This document shows, one piece after another, positions 53,273 to 62,561 of a stretch of DNA of 64,000 bases (positions are counted from its first letter, which is position 1; each line of letters begins with the position of its first letter). Under the pieces are notes generated by a model. That model was not told the DNA's origin. It did not search any database and saw only the letters and a list, made by a program, of their open reading frames with translations. The position numbers and the translations under genes were made by a program. Source of the stretch: Allomesorhizobium sp043769475 (lineage in GTDB: Bacteria; Pseudomonadota; Alphaproteobacteria; Rhizobiales; Rhizobiaceae); contig NZ_CP171729.1 of NCBI RefSeq assembly GCF_043769475.1, forward strand, positions 248,001 through 312,000. The letters are read 5' to 3'.

Positions 53273-53429
53273 TTTCATCGGAATGAACCGCGCGGCGGGG
53301 TGGGTGTGCCTCGCGGCATTCATCGGCTGTGTACCGACGGCGAACTGGCTCATCGCACACGTTGGCACTGTCTGCGTCCCCGCTGGGCCGTGCCCCATCC
53401 CTGTGTGGCCGGGCATCCTGGCGCCGTGA
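53256..53429 (+). pseudogene. Truncated VUT-family (queuosine precursor) transporter
   Basis: The 57-residue frame reads GWVCLAAFIGCVPTANWLIA and TVCVPAGPCPIPVWPGILAP, the N-terminal signature of short VUT (DUF165) transporters, which carry queuosine precursors. The family normally continues as SGVLM..LRDLVQ and four to five more helices; here a stop follows at once and the DNA beyond is unrelated. The gene is therefore cut at this end of the cassette. Starts at 53256 or 53283 are possible. Its presence ties the cassette to deazapurine supply. Confidence 0.68.
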
Positions 53430-53630
53430 GCGGCTTCAACCGATCGCCAATGGCATTTGCTATCTTATGCGAATGGCAACTTTGCGCCTCGTTACCGGCC
53501 ATTGGTGACCGCGCCCTCGCTTCTCAAAACCGGTCGTTGTGAGGAGCTAAGGAGCCACTCCTGTCATGGTTGATCTGCGCATGCCCGCGCTTTACGAGCT
53601 TGCACCTCGACTGTCTTTGCAATTTTGCAA

Positions 53631-54338
53631 TCACACCTGAGGATGGGGCTCTCTGGTGCTTCCGCCGGGCCTCAGGTTTGCCTTTGGGGACTTCGTAAAC
53701 CGCTCCACCACAGCGATGACCTGGCGGACGGTTTCGGATTTCGCTTTATCGAAATCGACAACTCCCATCACATACCGGTTCCAGTGGAAATTTCCGATCG
53801 CGAGGATCGTTTCCCCCAGATCCTCCGCACTGAATCCCTCATCGACGTCGAGGTTTGGCAGGAGCTTGTCCTTAAGAAGGTGGATGATGTCGCTTCCGAT
53901 GTAACCGTCGTGACGCTCCACGATGTCGCTCAGCGCACTGCGCTTTGTGTTGAAGCTGGCGGCGTAAACCTCGCGCCAGAGATTCCTGTTCCGCCAAAGG
54001 TGGTCTTTTGGGTATAGATAAAACTGTTCCATGAGCTTGCGTACGGCATCGACCGGGTGCCCCTTCAGGTCTTTGATCGCCTCGTGTCGTTGCTCGTGCC
54101 TTTCCTCGACCTCGCGCAGGAACAAGGCGAGGAGTATGCCGCCCTTGTCCTGGAAGTAGTTGTAGACAGTCGCCGGCGCGACCTCCGCTGCCTCGGCGAT
54201 ATCTTCGATCCGCGTCGAATGATAATCCTTCTTGGCGAAGGCCGCGCGAGCTGCTTTGAGAATGCTCGCTTCGCGGCTCACGCGCTGCCTGGATCGCAAA
54301 GACGGCTTCTTGCTTACATCGTCTTCCGTCGTTTCCAT
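53631..54338 (-). CDS. TetR/AcrR-family transcriptional regulator
   Basis: The 235-residue protein has the TetR helix-turn-helix at residues of about 20-65 (ILKAARAAFAKKDYHSTRIEDIA, then VAPATVYNYFQDKGGIL) and an all-helical ligand domain. It lies 133 bases downstream of the FAD oxidoreductase gene on the same strand, so it may be co-transcribed. Two inverted repeats in the divergent promoter region at 55910-55983 are likely operators for it. The ligand is unknown; a polyamine-like or guanidino compound would fit the neighbours. Confidence 0.9.
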   Translation of the reverse strand: METTEDDVSKKPSLRSRQRVSREASILKAARAAFAKKDYHSTRIEDIAEAAEVAPATVYNYFQDKGGILLALFLREVEERHEQRHEAIKDLKGHPVDAVRKLMEQFYLYPKDHLWRNRNLWREVYAASFNTKRSALSDIVERHDGYIGSDIIHLLKDKLLPNLDVDEGFSAEDLGETILAIGNFHWNRYVMGVVDFDKAKSETVRQVIAVVERFTKSPKANLRPGGSTREPHPQV

Positions 54339-54471
54339 TCTTCACTTCCTTGCAACTGACGACGACGAAACCACTCGCCGGGTCTTTAGGAAAGTCACTG
54401 CCTGAGACGTTCCTCTTTTGTCAAAGCCCCGGGATGCAGCTCCGTGACGAGTGGCGCCTTGCTCGGCAACC

Positions 54472-55806
54472 CTATCCCCAGTGGGTCTGCAGCAGGGAAG
54501 CGGCGCGGCGGCCGCTTGCACAGGCGCCGCCCGTGTGGGACTGCGACAGGTAGTCTCCGCAGTAATAGACCCTGGAGTGGGTCGCTTCCTGCTTGGCCAG
54601 GAACCCCGCCATTGTCTTTGTGTAGCCGGTATACCATTCGGTCAGCATGTCGTCCCACCACTGCTCTGCCACGCCGACAATTCTGTCTGCGATTTCCGGA
54701 TAGAGACGGTTCACTTCATCGCGCACGTAGCTGTCGAGCTTCTTCTGACCGCCTTCGCGCTCGATCCGCTTGGAAAGCTCAGGCGTCAGCTCGCACTGCA
54801 GGTAGGGCGGTTGTGTGTGGCCTTTCGGAACGATGGCGTCCTCGGGCATCGCATAAAACAGCGAGAACTTGCATGGCGATTTGCGTGTGAACCACCGATA
54901 CCGGGCTTCAAGGGGGCCGGGCTTCAGCGCATAATAGATGCGGGCGCCCCGGTTGTAGCGCACACCATCGAAGAACGCCCGGTCGGAGGCGTTGAGATCG
55001 GCCACCAGGTGTTTGACCTTCGTGCCGGGCGTGGCGCAGATGACGAAATCCGCGTCGATGATTCGAGGCGTCCCATTCTCTTCATACGCGACCGTTACGC
55101 TCGTCTCTGCTGGCTGTATTTTTGTCGCGTGGCAGTTCAGCTTGAGGTTGACCACGCCTGCCAAGGTGCGGGTCAAATGTCCGATGCCCTGGTTGAACGA
55201 AAGCAGGTCTGCTCCAACGACATGGCCGAGAAGACTCAACAGATAGGCCTTGGAGATTTGCTCCGGCTCCCAGTGCCAGGGCGCGCGAAAGTAGGGCTCG
55301 ATATAATTCTCGAGGAACTCCGCGGAGACTTTTCGCGTGATGTAGTCGGTGACGTTCTCGTCATCGAACTGGGCGGCCGTGTGCATCATACAGGGATCTG
55401 TCTGGAGGCCTGACTTGATCATGTCGGGCAGCAGCAGGGCCAGCTTGGCCTTCGTCTTGACCCCAAACGCGGGATGCTTGAGGAGGAAAACAGGGTCGAA
55501 GGTGAGCTTCAGTTTATACTCGGACTCGCCATTGTTGACCGTGTAGCCACCGTTGCGATCCGGAAAGGTGTAGAGGTCCTTGGTCAGGCCCAGTTCCTTG
55601 ACGAGGTCGAGCATCACCTTGTTGAACGAAAAAAGGACCGATGCGCCGGTATGGGTGCAAATCCCGTTCACGACGCGGTCGGCCATGCGACCGCCCGGCA
55701 GATCATCGCGTTCCAGCACAGTCACGTCGTAGCCGGCCTTTGTGAGATCATTTCCGGCGGTGAGACCGGCGATCCCAGCCCCGACGACGACGACTTTTTT
55801 TGCCAT
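54472..55806 (-). CDS. FAD-dependent oxidoreductase (amine oxidase/phytoene desaturase-like)
   Basis: The 444-residue product starts at the ATG at 55806 with a dinucleotide-binding motif VVVVGAGIAGLTAGNDL and the second FAD motif VTVLERDDLPGGRM. It ends with the FAD contact region VYYCGDYLSQSHTGGACASGRRAA. The middle is like NAD(P)/FAD amine oxidases and carotenoid-type desaturases. Its substrate is not evident; beside a polyamine-type importer and an agmatinase-like gene, oxidation of an amine or guanidino compound is plausible. An in-frame start at 55905 would add 33 residues before the Rossmann fold and is unlikely. Confidence 0.85.
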   Translation of the reverse strand: MAKKVVVVGAGIAGLTAGNDLTKAGYDVTVLERDDLPGGRMADRVVNGICTHTGASVLFSFNKVMLDLVKELGLTKDLYTFPDRNGGYTVNNGESEYKLKLTFDPVFLLKHPAFGVKTKAKLALLLPDMIKSGLQTDPCMMHTAAQFDDENVTDYITRKVSAEFLENYIEPYFRAPWHWEPEQISKAYLLSLLGHVVGADLLSFNQGIGHLTRTLAGVVNLKLNCHATKIQPAETSVTVAYEENGTPRIIDADFVICATPGTKVKHLVADLNASDRAFFDGVRYNRGARIYYALKPGPLEARYRWFTRKSPCKFSLFYAMPEDAIVPKGHTQPPYLQCELTPELSKRIEREGGQKKLDSYVRDEVNRLYPEIADRIVGVAEQWWDDMLTEWYTGYTKTMAGFLAKQEATHSRVYYCGDYLSQSHTGGACASGRRAASLLQTHWG

Positions 55807-55909
55807 TTGGTCCCTCCACATTCTGGACTGTGAATCAGGTCGCGCGGATTGGCCGACGCAACAAAGTGTTGGCTCAAACGATAATCGCTCTTGATTTATA
55901 GTCAATATG

Positions 55910-55931
55910 AATTTAGAGAGACTCTATAATT
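55910..55931. promoter_or_regulatory. Imperfect palindrome in the divergent promoter
   Basis: TAGAG, AGA, CTCTA at 55914-55926 with flanking AATT sequences forms a near-palindrome in an AT-rich stretch between the FAD oxidoreductase and importer genes. Possible TetR operator or promoter element. Confidence 0.45.
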
Positions 55932-55961
55932 AGATGATCTCGACAAACGAGACGGGATGCG

Positions 55962-55983
55962 CTCGAGTGAAGGCAAACTCGAG
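55962..55983. promoter_or_regulatory. Perfect 7-bp inverted repeat upstream of the importer genes
   Basis: CTCGAGT, eight bases, ACTCGAG: a 22-bp site 45 bases before the binding-protein start. Size and symmetry fit a TetR-family operator. Confidence 0.5.
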
Positions 55984-56027
55984 GGTTGGATTTTTGCGGG
56001 AACAGTTCGAAACAGAGGGAGACCCCT

Positions 56028-57092
56028 ATGACGCATGATCATTCCTGGGTGCCGACGCGCCGCAGCTTTCTAACAGCTGCAGCAGGGGCAACGCTTCTGC
56101 CGGCGTTCAGCCTGCGCCCGGCTTTCGCGGCGGGCGAGGTGGTGCTCGCAACGTTTGGCGGTGGCCTTGGTGGCGCACTGCGCGACATTCTTCTCAAATC
56201 ATACGCCGAGAAGGCAGGGCTCTCATTTGCCGATGATCCATCAGGTCCACTCGCGGGGCGGATACGCGCGATGGTGCAAGAAAAGAATGTCATCTGGGAC
56301 GCTTGCGACTCGGTGAGCTACACCGCCATTAGGCTGGGACGCGACGGGCTTCTGGAGCCCATCGACTACGATGTCGTCGACAAGAGCAGGCTGCGGCCGG
56401 ACGGGGCTCTCGAATACGGCATCAATTATGGCGCCTACAGCGTCGTCCTTGCCTACGACCGTGAGGTCTACAAGGATAGTCCGCCGTCAACATGGGCCGA
56501 CTATTTCGATCTTCAGAAGTTCCCGGGCAAGCGTGGTATGTGGCAGTACGGTTATGCTTGGGAAGCGGCACTCCTCGCCGACGGAGTCGCTCCGGACAAG
56601 CTCTATCCCCTCGACACGGAGCGCGCGATTGCGAAGTTCCGGTCGATCCGGGACGAGACGCTCTTCTTTGCCTCGGGCGCCGAGGGCATTGCGGCGTTGC
56701 GCGACGGAGAAGTCTCAATGGCAATCCTGTTCTCGATGGAGTTCGCAAAAGGCGCGATTGACAGCAACGACCGTCTGGCATGCTCTTGGAACCAGGGACT
56801 GAAAGGGTCTACGACGCTTGTCGTTCCCAAAGGAAATCCTGCTGGACCACAGGTGGCCATGGGGCTGCTTGCCCATGCAATGGCCCCACAGATACAGCTT
56901 GAACTGGCGAAAACAGCATATATCGGGCCTGGCGATCCAGCCATTTCGGCAAGTCTGCCGAAGGAGGCCGCCCGCTTCGATCCGAACAATCCGGAGTGGG
57001 CAGACCAGCAGGTCCCATGGAATGACGAGTATTACGCGGAGAATGAAGAAAAGCTGATAGAGCTGTTTATCGATCGCGTGGCGAGCAACTGA
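56028..57092 (+). CDS. ABC transporter substrate-binding protein, polyamine type, Tat-exported
   Basis: The 354-residue protein has a twin-arginine signal (PTRRSFLTAAAGATLLPAF, cut near AFA) and the PotD-like solute-binding fold: VVLATFGGGLGGALRDILL, NVIWDACDSVSY, EYGINYGAYSVVLAYD and a WADYFDLQKFPGKRG region. Proteins of this group bind spermidine, putrescine or related amines in the periplasm. The ATG at 56028 follows AGAGGGAG. It leads an operon with two permeases and an ATPase. Export by Tat suggests it folds before secretion. Confidence 0.92.
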   Translation: MTHDHSWVPTRRSFLTAAAGATLLPAFSLRPAFAAGEVVLATFGGGLGGALRDILLKSYAEKAGLSFADDPSGPLAGRIRAMVQEKNVIWDACDSVSYTAIRLGRDGLLEPIDYDVVDKSRLRPDGALEYGINYGAYSVVLAYDREVYKDSPPSTWADYFDLQKFPGKRGMWQYGYAWEAALLADGVAPDKLYPLDTERAIAKFRSIRDETLFFASGAEGIAALRDGEVSMAILFSMEFAKGAIDSNDRLACSWNQGLKGSTTLVVPKGNPAGPQVAMGLLAHAMAPQIQLELAKTAYIGPGDPAISASLPKEAARFDPNNPEWADQQVPWNDEYYAENEEKLIELFIDRVASN

Positions 57093-57109
57093 CGATTGGA
57101 GGATCGGGA

Positions 57110-57961
57110 ATGAGCATCCTCGAGTCACGCACCAGTTTCTATTGGTGGCTGCTTGCGCCTGCGATCGCCTTCTTCCTCCTCTTCGCTATCTGGCCGATCG
57201 GCCAGATAGCTGCTCTCAGCATTTCCGAACCGGCGCCCGGCATTGGAAACTACCTCAGATTGTTCACCGATGGCGGGCTGCACAAGCTGCTATGGACCAC
57301 GGTCCGGATCAGTGTGATCGCCACCGCGACCTCGGTGTCCCTCGGCTACATCCTGGCCTTCGCCATAGTTCAGTCGAAATCTGCTCCGGCGAGATTCCTT
57401 ATCGCCTGTACACTCATCCCGTTCTGGCTTTCGGTGGTTGTGCAGGCCTTCAGCTGGATCCTGCTGCTGCGCTCCAACGGGCTGGTGAATACGTTGCTGC
57501 TGGAATACGGCATCATCAGTGCGCCGTTGGTGATGATGCGAAATGAATTCGGCGTCATGGTCGGCATGGTCCACTTCCTGGCTCCCGTCGCGGCCATGGT
57601 TCTCATCGGGAACCTGCGCTCCATCGACAATCGGTTGGTTCTTGCCGCCAAGAGCCTCGGCGCCGGCCCATATCAGGCTTTCAGGATGGTGTATTTTCCA
57701 CTGTCGCTGCCGGGCCTCATCGGGGCAGTCGTCGTGGTCTTCATCTTGGCGCTTGGCTTTTTCGTGACGCCGGCTCTGCTTGGCGGTGGAAGGACCGTCA
57801 TGGTCGCCGAATACATCAGCGTTCAGGTGCTGACCGTCGCACGATGGGGCGTGGCCTCGATGCTTTCGATCGTTCTGCTAATTGCGGTCATGCTGCTCCT
57901 CGTCTTGGTTTCCAGGGTGATCGACCTGCGCAAAGCGCTGTTTCCGGAGCAGCACGCATGA
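57110..57961 (+). CDS. ABC transporter permease, PotB-like
   Basis: The 283-residue protein has six predicted membrane segments and the coupling EAA loop AAKSLGAGPYQAFRMVYFPLSLPGL near residue 180. It forms the inner-membrane channel with the next gene product for a polyamine-type importer. It begins 17 bases after the binding-protein stop and overlaps the next permease by ATGA. Confidence 0.93.
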   Translation: MSILESRTSFYWWLLAPAIAFFLLFAIWPIGQIAALSISEPAPGIGNYLRLFTDGGLHKLLWTTVRISVIATATSVSLGYILAFAIVQSKSAPARFLIACTLIPFWLSVVVQAFSWILLLRSNGLVNTLLLEYGIISAPLVMMRNEFGVMVGMVHFLAPVAAMVLIGNLRSIDNRLVLAAKSLGAGPYQAFRMVYFPLSLPGLIGAVVVVFILALGFFVTPALLGGGRTVMVAEYISVQVLTVARWGVASMLSIVLLIAVMLLLVLVSRVIDLRKALFPEQHA

Positions 57962-58758
57962 GACAGATCAAGACTTCGATGGGCTTTCGTCTGGCGCTCA
58001 TTGCGGCGTGGCTAGTGGCGCTGTTCATGGTCCTTCCGGTTTTGATCGTGCTGCCAGCCTCGCTTACGCCGAACAACTATCTATCGCTGACTACCCCGGA
58101 TACCTGGACGCTGAAGCAGTACGCCACATTCTTTGACCCCGGTCAGCGTTGGCTAGGTCCCCTGATCCAGAGTCTTGTGATCGCATCCGGCTCTACGATC
58201 ATTTCGGTGGCGCTCGGCACAGCCTGCGCGGTCGGCATATGGCGGATCGGTGGTCGCTACGGTCAGTGGATTCTTCTTCTGGTGCTGACGCCGCTTATCG
58301 TGCCGGTCGTTGCCCTCGCGATCGGCAGCTACAAGGTGTGGGTCCAGATCGGGCTCTTCGACACATACATCGGCGCCATGATCGCCCATTCCGTACAGAC
58401 CATGCCGCTCGTCGTCCTGGCGATCCTAGCGGCCTTGAGCACCATCGACCTGACGCTCGAGCGGGCTGTTCTTAGTCTCGGCGGAAGCTCGTGGACATTT
58501 ATTCGATACGTCCTCATCCCGGTGCTTCGTCCAGCGATTTTTTCAAGTGCCGCCCTGGCCTTCCTACTTTCGTGGGACGAACTCGTGATGACGATTTTCG
58601 TGAGCGGTCGTACGATCGTAACACTCCCCAAGCGAATGTGGGAGGCAGTGCGTACAGCGACCGATCCTGTGGTTGCCGTCGCGGCGTCGGTGATGATTTT
58701 CGCCACTTTCGCGCTGGTCGTCGCGTCGTTCATCAACGACCGTCGCCGGTTGCGGTAG
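57958..58758 (+). CDS. ABC transporter permease, PotC-like
   Basis: From the ATG at 57958 the product has 266 residues, six membrane segments and the EAA loop ERAVLSLGGSSWTFIRYVLIPVL. It is the second permease subunit. Coupled by ATGA to the upstream permease and followed after 22 bases by the ATPase gene. I rejected a longer upstream frame that runs through the previous gene. Confidence 0.93.
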   Translation: MRQIKTSMGFRLALIAAWLVALFMVLPVLIVLPASLTPNNYLSLTTPDTWTLKQYATFFDPGQRWLGPLIQSLVIASGSTIISVALGTACAVGIWRIGGRYGQWILLLVLTPLIVPVVALAIGSYKVWVQIGLFDTYIGAMIAHSVQTMPLVVLAILAALSTIDLTLERAVLSLGGSSWTFIRYVLIPVLRPAIFSSAALAFLLSWDELVMTIFVSGRTIVTLPKRMWEAVRTATDPVVAVAASVMIFATFALVVASFINDRRRLR

Positions 58759-58780
58759 CCTTTGGCCCCAGGAGCTCTCC

Positions 58781-59857
58781 ATGAACAAGCCATTGGTTCA
58801 GTTCATCAACGTGTCCAAGACCTATGATGGCATGACGCGTGTTGTCGACAATCTCCAACTGTCGATCGAAGAGGGCGAGTTCGTAACGCTCCTGGGACCC
58901 TCCGGCTCGGGTAAGACGACGTCGCTGATGATGCTGGCAGGATTCGAAGCGCCGACCTCCGGACAAATCCTGATCGGAGATCGCGATGTTACGCTCTTGC
59001 CTCCGCAACATCGGAACACTGGCGTCGTGTTTCAAAACTACGCGCTGTTTCCCAATATGAATGTCCGCGACAATGTCGGCTTCCCGCTGCGAATCCGTCA
59101 TGTTGGATCTGCCGAAATAGCAGAACGTGTCAACAAGGCCCTTACCATGGTCCGGATGGAGGGCTTCGCCGACAGGGCAATCAATCAACTCTCGGGTGGG
59201 CAGCAACAGCGCATAGCGCTCGCCCGGGTGCTGGTTTTTGAGCCGCGCGTGGTGCTCATGGACGAACCGCTCGGCGCGTTGGACAAACAGCTTCGCCAGC
59301 ATATGCAGCTCGAAATCAAGCATCTTCATGAGCGCCTGGGGCTTACCGTCCTCTTCGTGACCCATGATCAGGAAGAAGCATTGACGATGTCGGACCGGGT
59401 AGCGGTTTTCCATCAGGGCATCATCCAGCAAATCGGCAGCCCGAACGACCTCTACGAACGGCCGGCCAATCGCTTCGTGGCTGAATTCCTTGGCGACAAC
59501 AATGTCTATGATTGCGACATTCTCCGGAGAGAGGGTGGGCTGGCGGTTGTTAAACTGAGTGACGGACAGTTGATCTCGGCGCGTGAGCCGGAGATGGCCG
59601 AGGGCGGCAAATTCGCCGTCTGTATCAGGCCAGAGGCGATCAAGCTCGCCGCGCCGTCCTCAACCGCTCAAAGCAAGATCAGAGCGACGGTCGAAGAGAC
59701 GATCTACCTCGGACAGGGGACGAAAGTCCGGGCGCGATGGGGCAGTCTCGAGGTCACGGCGACCTTCGCGGGGCGGTCGGCGGCTAGTCTGGAAAAGGGC
59801 AGTACAATCGACCTCTTTGTCGACCCGCACGATATCCACCTCGCAGCACGAAACTAA
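58781..59857 (+). CDS. ABC transporter ATPase, PotA-like
   Basis: The 358-residue protein has Walker A LLGPSGSGKTTS near residues 38-49, the signature LSGGQQQRIALARVL near 137, Walker B VVLMDEPLGALD, and a C-terminal TOBE domain (about residues 280-355). It powers the amine importer coded by the preceding three genes. All motifs are intact. Confidence 0.95.
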   Translation: MNKPLVQFINVSKTYDGMTRVVDNLQLSIEEGEFVTLLGPSGSGKTTSLMMLAGFEAPTSGQILIGDRDVTLLPPQHRNTGVVFQNYALFPNMNVRDNVGFPLRIRHVGSAEIAERVNKALTMVRMEGFADRAINQLSGGQQQRIALARVLVFEPRVVLMDEPLGALDKQLRQHMQLEIKHLHERLGLTVLFVTHDQEEALTMSDRVAVFHQGIIQQIGSPNDLYERPANRFVAEFLGDNNVYDCDILRREGGLAVVKLSDGQLISAREPEMAEGGKFAVCIRPEAIKLAAPSSTAQSKIRATVEETIYLGQGTKVRARWGSLEVTATFAGRSAASLEKGSTIDLFVDPHDIHLAARN

Positions 59858-59862
59858 CCTAG

Positions 59863-60924
59863 ATGGTTCACATGACGATAACCAAGGAAAAACTCGACCA
59901 CCTGATTCAGAAATATGGCGAAAGCCATGGCGGCGAACTGTTCGATCCGAAGTTCCGTCGCGTCGCCGACAAGATCTTCACCAAGAGCGGCACGCGCGTC
60001 GCGCCCTATTCCGGCATTCCAACCTTCCTTGCCGCGCCCTACCGCGAGATCGCGGTCGAGAACCCGGATTTCGGCGATTTGCAGGTGGCGATGATCGGGG
60101 TGCCGATGGACCTCGGCGTCACCAACCGCACCGGCTCGCGCTTCGGGCCGCGGGCGCTGCGCGCCATCGAGCGCATCGGCCCCTACAATCACGTGCTCGA
60201 CTGCGCACCCACCTATGAGCTCAAGGTCGCCGATATCGGCGACGTGCCGTTCCGCAGCCGCTACCGGCTGGAACTCAGCCACGAGGATATCGAGAAGCGG
60301 CTTGCCCAGGTGGCCGACGCCGGCGTCATCCCGCTTTCGGTTGGCGGCGACCATTCGATCACGCACCCGATCCTCAAGGCTGTCGGCAAGAATCGTCCCG
60401 TCGGAATGATCCATATCGACGCGCATTGCGACACCGGAGGCGCCTACGACCTGACCAAATTCCACCACGGCGGGCCGTTCCGCAACGCCGTGCTTGACGG
60501 CGTGCTCGACCCGACCCGCACCATCCAGATCGGCATCCGCGGCTCGTCGGAATATCTGTGGGAGTTCTCCTACGAATCCGGCATGACCGTCATCCATGCC
60601 GAGGAGATGTCCGGCCTCGGCATTCGGGCGATCATCGAGAAGGCGCGGAAGATCGTCGGCGACGGGCCGACCTATCTTTCCTTCGACATCGACAGCCTCG
60701 ACCCGGCCTTCGCACCTGGCACCGGCACGCCGGAAGTGGGCGGGCTGACGACGCGTGAGGCGCTGGAGATTCTGCGCGGGCTCAAGGGGCTCAATCTTGT
60801 CGGCGGCGACGTGGTGGAGGTGGCGCCGCAATATGACGCCACGACCAACACGGCGCATGCCGGCGCGCAGATGCTGTTCGAGATTCTCAGCCTGATGGTG
60901 TTCAGCCCGGCGCTCGCGAGGTAG
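59863..60924 (+). CDS. Agmatinase/guanidinoalkanoate ureohydrolase family protein
   Basis: The 353-residue protein has the ureohydrolase manganese motifs GGDHSITHP, IDAHCDTGG and SFDIDSLDPAFAPGTGTPEVGG. Members remove urea from agmatine, guanidinobutyrate, guanidinopropionate or similar. It begins five bases after the ATPase gene, so the imported compound is probably a guanidino amine. The length is greater than E. coli SpeB, with an N-terminal extension of about 70 residues (FDPKFRRVADKIFTKSG..) that is common in the guanidino-acid branch. The exact substrate cannot be told. Confidence 0.9.
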   Translation: MVHMTITKEKLDHLIQKYGESHGGELFDPKFRRVADKIFTKSGTRVAPYSGIPTFLAAPYREIAVENPDFGDLQVAMIGVPMDLGVTNRTGSRFGPRALRAIERIGPYNHVLDCAPTYELKVADIGDVPFRSRYRLELSHEDIEKRLAQVADAGVIPLSVGGDHSITHPILKAVGKNRPVGMIHIDAHCDTGGAYDLTKFHHGGPFRNAVLDGVLDPTRTIQIGIRGSSEYLWEFSYESGMTVIHAEEMSGLGIRAIIEKARKIVGDGPTYLSFDIDSLDPAFAPGTGTPEVGGLTTREALEILRGLKGLNLVGGDVVEVAPQYDATTNTAHAGAQMLFEILSLMVFSPALAR

Positions 60925-60966
60925 CGCTTCCGAATTCGCCGCGAAACCTCCTCAAGGAGCATGAAG

Positions 60967-62488
60967 ATGCTGCAAGCACGTATCAGTGACCTGGCGTTAA
61001 ATGCTGCCCGACAGTTCGGTGACAAGATAGCTCTAACCTTGCCAGGCACGCGATCCCTTAGCTTTCGTGAGATCGATGAACTGGCCGGGCGCATGGCCGG
61101 CGCTTTTCGCCGATCGTGGCTTGAAAACCAACGATCGCATTGTCCTGCATCTTCCGAATGGCTGGCAGTGGATTGTCGCCTATCACGCCATCGCCAGGTT
61201 GGGTGCCGTTGTGGTGCCGGCGAACTTCCTGTTAAGTGCGGAAGAAGTCGCCTACATCCATGAAAACTCCCAAGCTGCAGCCCTGATAGTTCCAGCCGAG
61301 CGCGCGACCTTCTTTAAAGCGAACACTCGCGTGTTCACTCTCGGTCGAATACCGGAGACAGAGGATTTGTCGGATCTTCTGGAGGGAAAGTATCTCCCCC
61401 CAGTGGAGCGGTCGCCCGACGATCTATTCACCATCGGCTACACGTCCGGCACTACCGGTCGTCCGAAGGGGGCGACCATGACTCATGGTGGGCTGTTCGC
61501 CAGCCTCGCTGGAACGGCGACAATCCATTTACGTCATTCCGGCGATGCCGTGTTGACGGCGCTGCCGTTTCCTCATGTCTATGGAAACATTGTTATGAAT
61601 GCGACCTTTCTGGTCGGTTCGCGTCTGATAACCATTGCTCGCTTCGACGCGGGTGAATGCCTTCGACTGATTGAATCGGAGAAGGTGACCCTCTTCGAGG
61701 GGGTACCAACCATGTTCTATCAGATGCTGGCTCATCCTGAAATCGAGGGTGCGGACTTGTCTTGTCTGACACGCTGCACGGTAGGCGGACAGACGATGCC
61801 CCTTGCGAAGATCAATGCCGTGATCGAGCGATTTGGTTGTCCGCTTTTGGAGTTGTGGGGGATGACTGAAGTGGCGGGGCCAGCCGTGACGCATTCCCCC
61901 TATTGGCCTCCACGCCCCGGTTCGATCGGCCTGCCGATGCCGGGATCCGAAACGCGGATTGCTGATCTGGAGAACTCTAAAACCGAGGCAGCACCCGGCA
62001 CGCCCGGTGAGTTGATGGTGCGGGGCGCTATGGTGACGAGGGGCTATTGGCAAAATGAAATTGCCACGCGCGAGGTTATTGATGAGCAAGGTTGGCTTGC
62101 AACAGGTGATATCGCTCGCGTCGACTCAGACGGATACCTGTTTATCGTCGACCGTAAGAAGGATCTGATTATCACGGCCGGCTACAATATATATCCTGCT
62201 GAACTCGAACAGGTCATCGCTATGCATCCACGCGTTGCGATGGTTGCCGTGGCCGGCATAGCAGATGAGGAGAAAGGAGAGCTCGCGCAGGCCTTCGTTG
62301 TTCGCCATCGATCGGTGGAACTCACCGAGGACGAACTTCTCGTACATTGCCGGAAGCATCTTGCGTCCTACAAGATCCCCCGACGCGTCATCTTCGTAGA
62401 TGACCTGCCAAAAAACAGCACCGGCAAAATCCTGAGGCGCTCGCTCCGAGACGTGAAGGACCCCACCAAAGATCAGACGCCTTCCTGA
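60967..62488 (+). pseudogene. AMP-forming acyl-CoA ligase, N-terminally frameshifted
   Basis: The main part is an ANL-family ligase: FTIGYTSGTTGRPKGATMTHGG (P-loop), ELWGMTEVAGP, GWLATGDIARVDSDGYLFIVDR and the C-terminal lysine in LPKNSTGKILRRSL. The natural start MLQARISDLALNAARQFGDK lies in another frame behind AAGGAG at 60954-60959. One extra base near 61101 shifts it against LFADRGLKTNDRIVLHLP. Removing it gives a normal protein of about 505 residues. Substrate unknown; as the last step of the locus it may activate the acid left after urea and amine removal. Confidence 0.85.
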
Positions 62489-62561
62489 CAGTTTGGGTTA
62501 GGACAAGAGCTGTTCTGGACCGGCGGGCTACGCATTGGCCGCTGCTGGCCCTTCGGCATTG

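Noticed and set aside
47375..53429. Calling the QueC cassette a type IV CBASS or a QatABCD system
   Set aside because: QueC and an OGG-like gene occur in type IV CBASS and QueC in QatABCD, but I found no CD-NTase, TGT or QatA/B/D-like protein in or next to the cassette.
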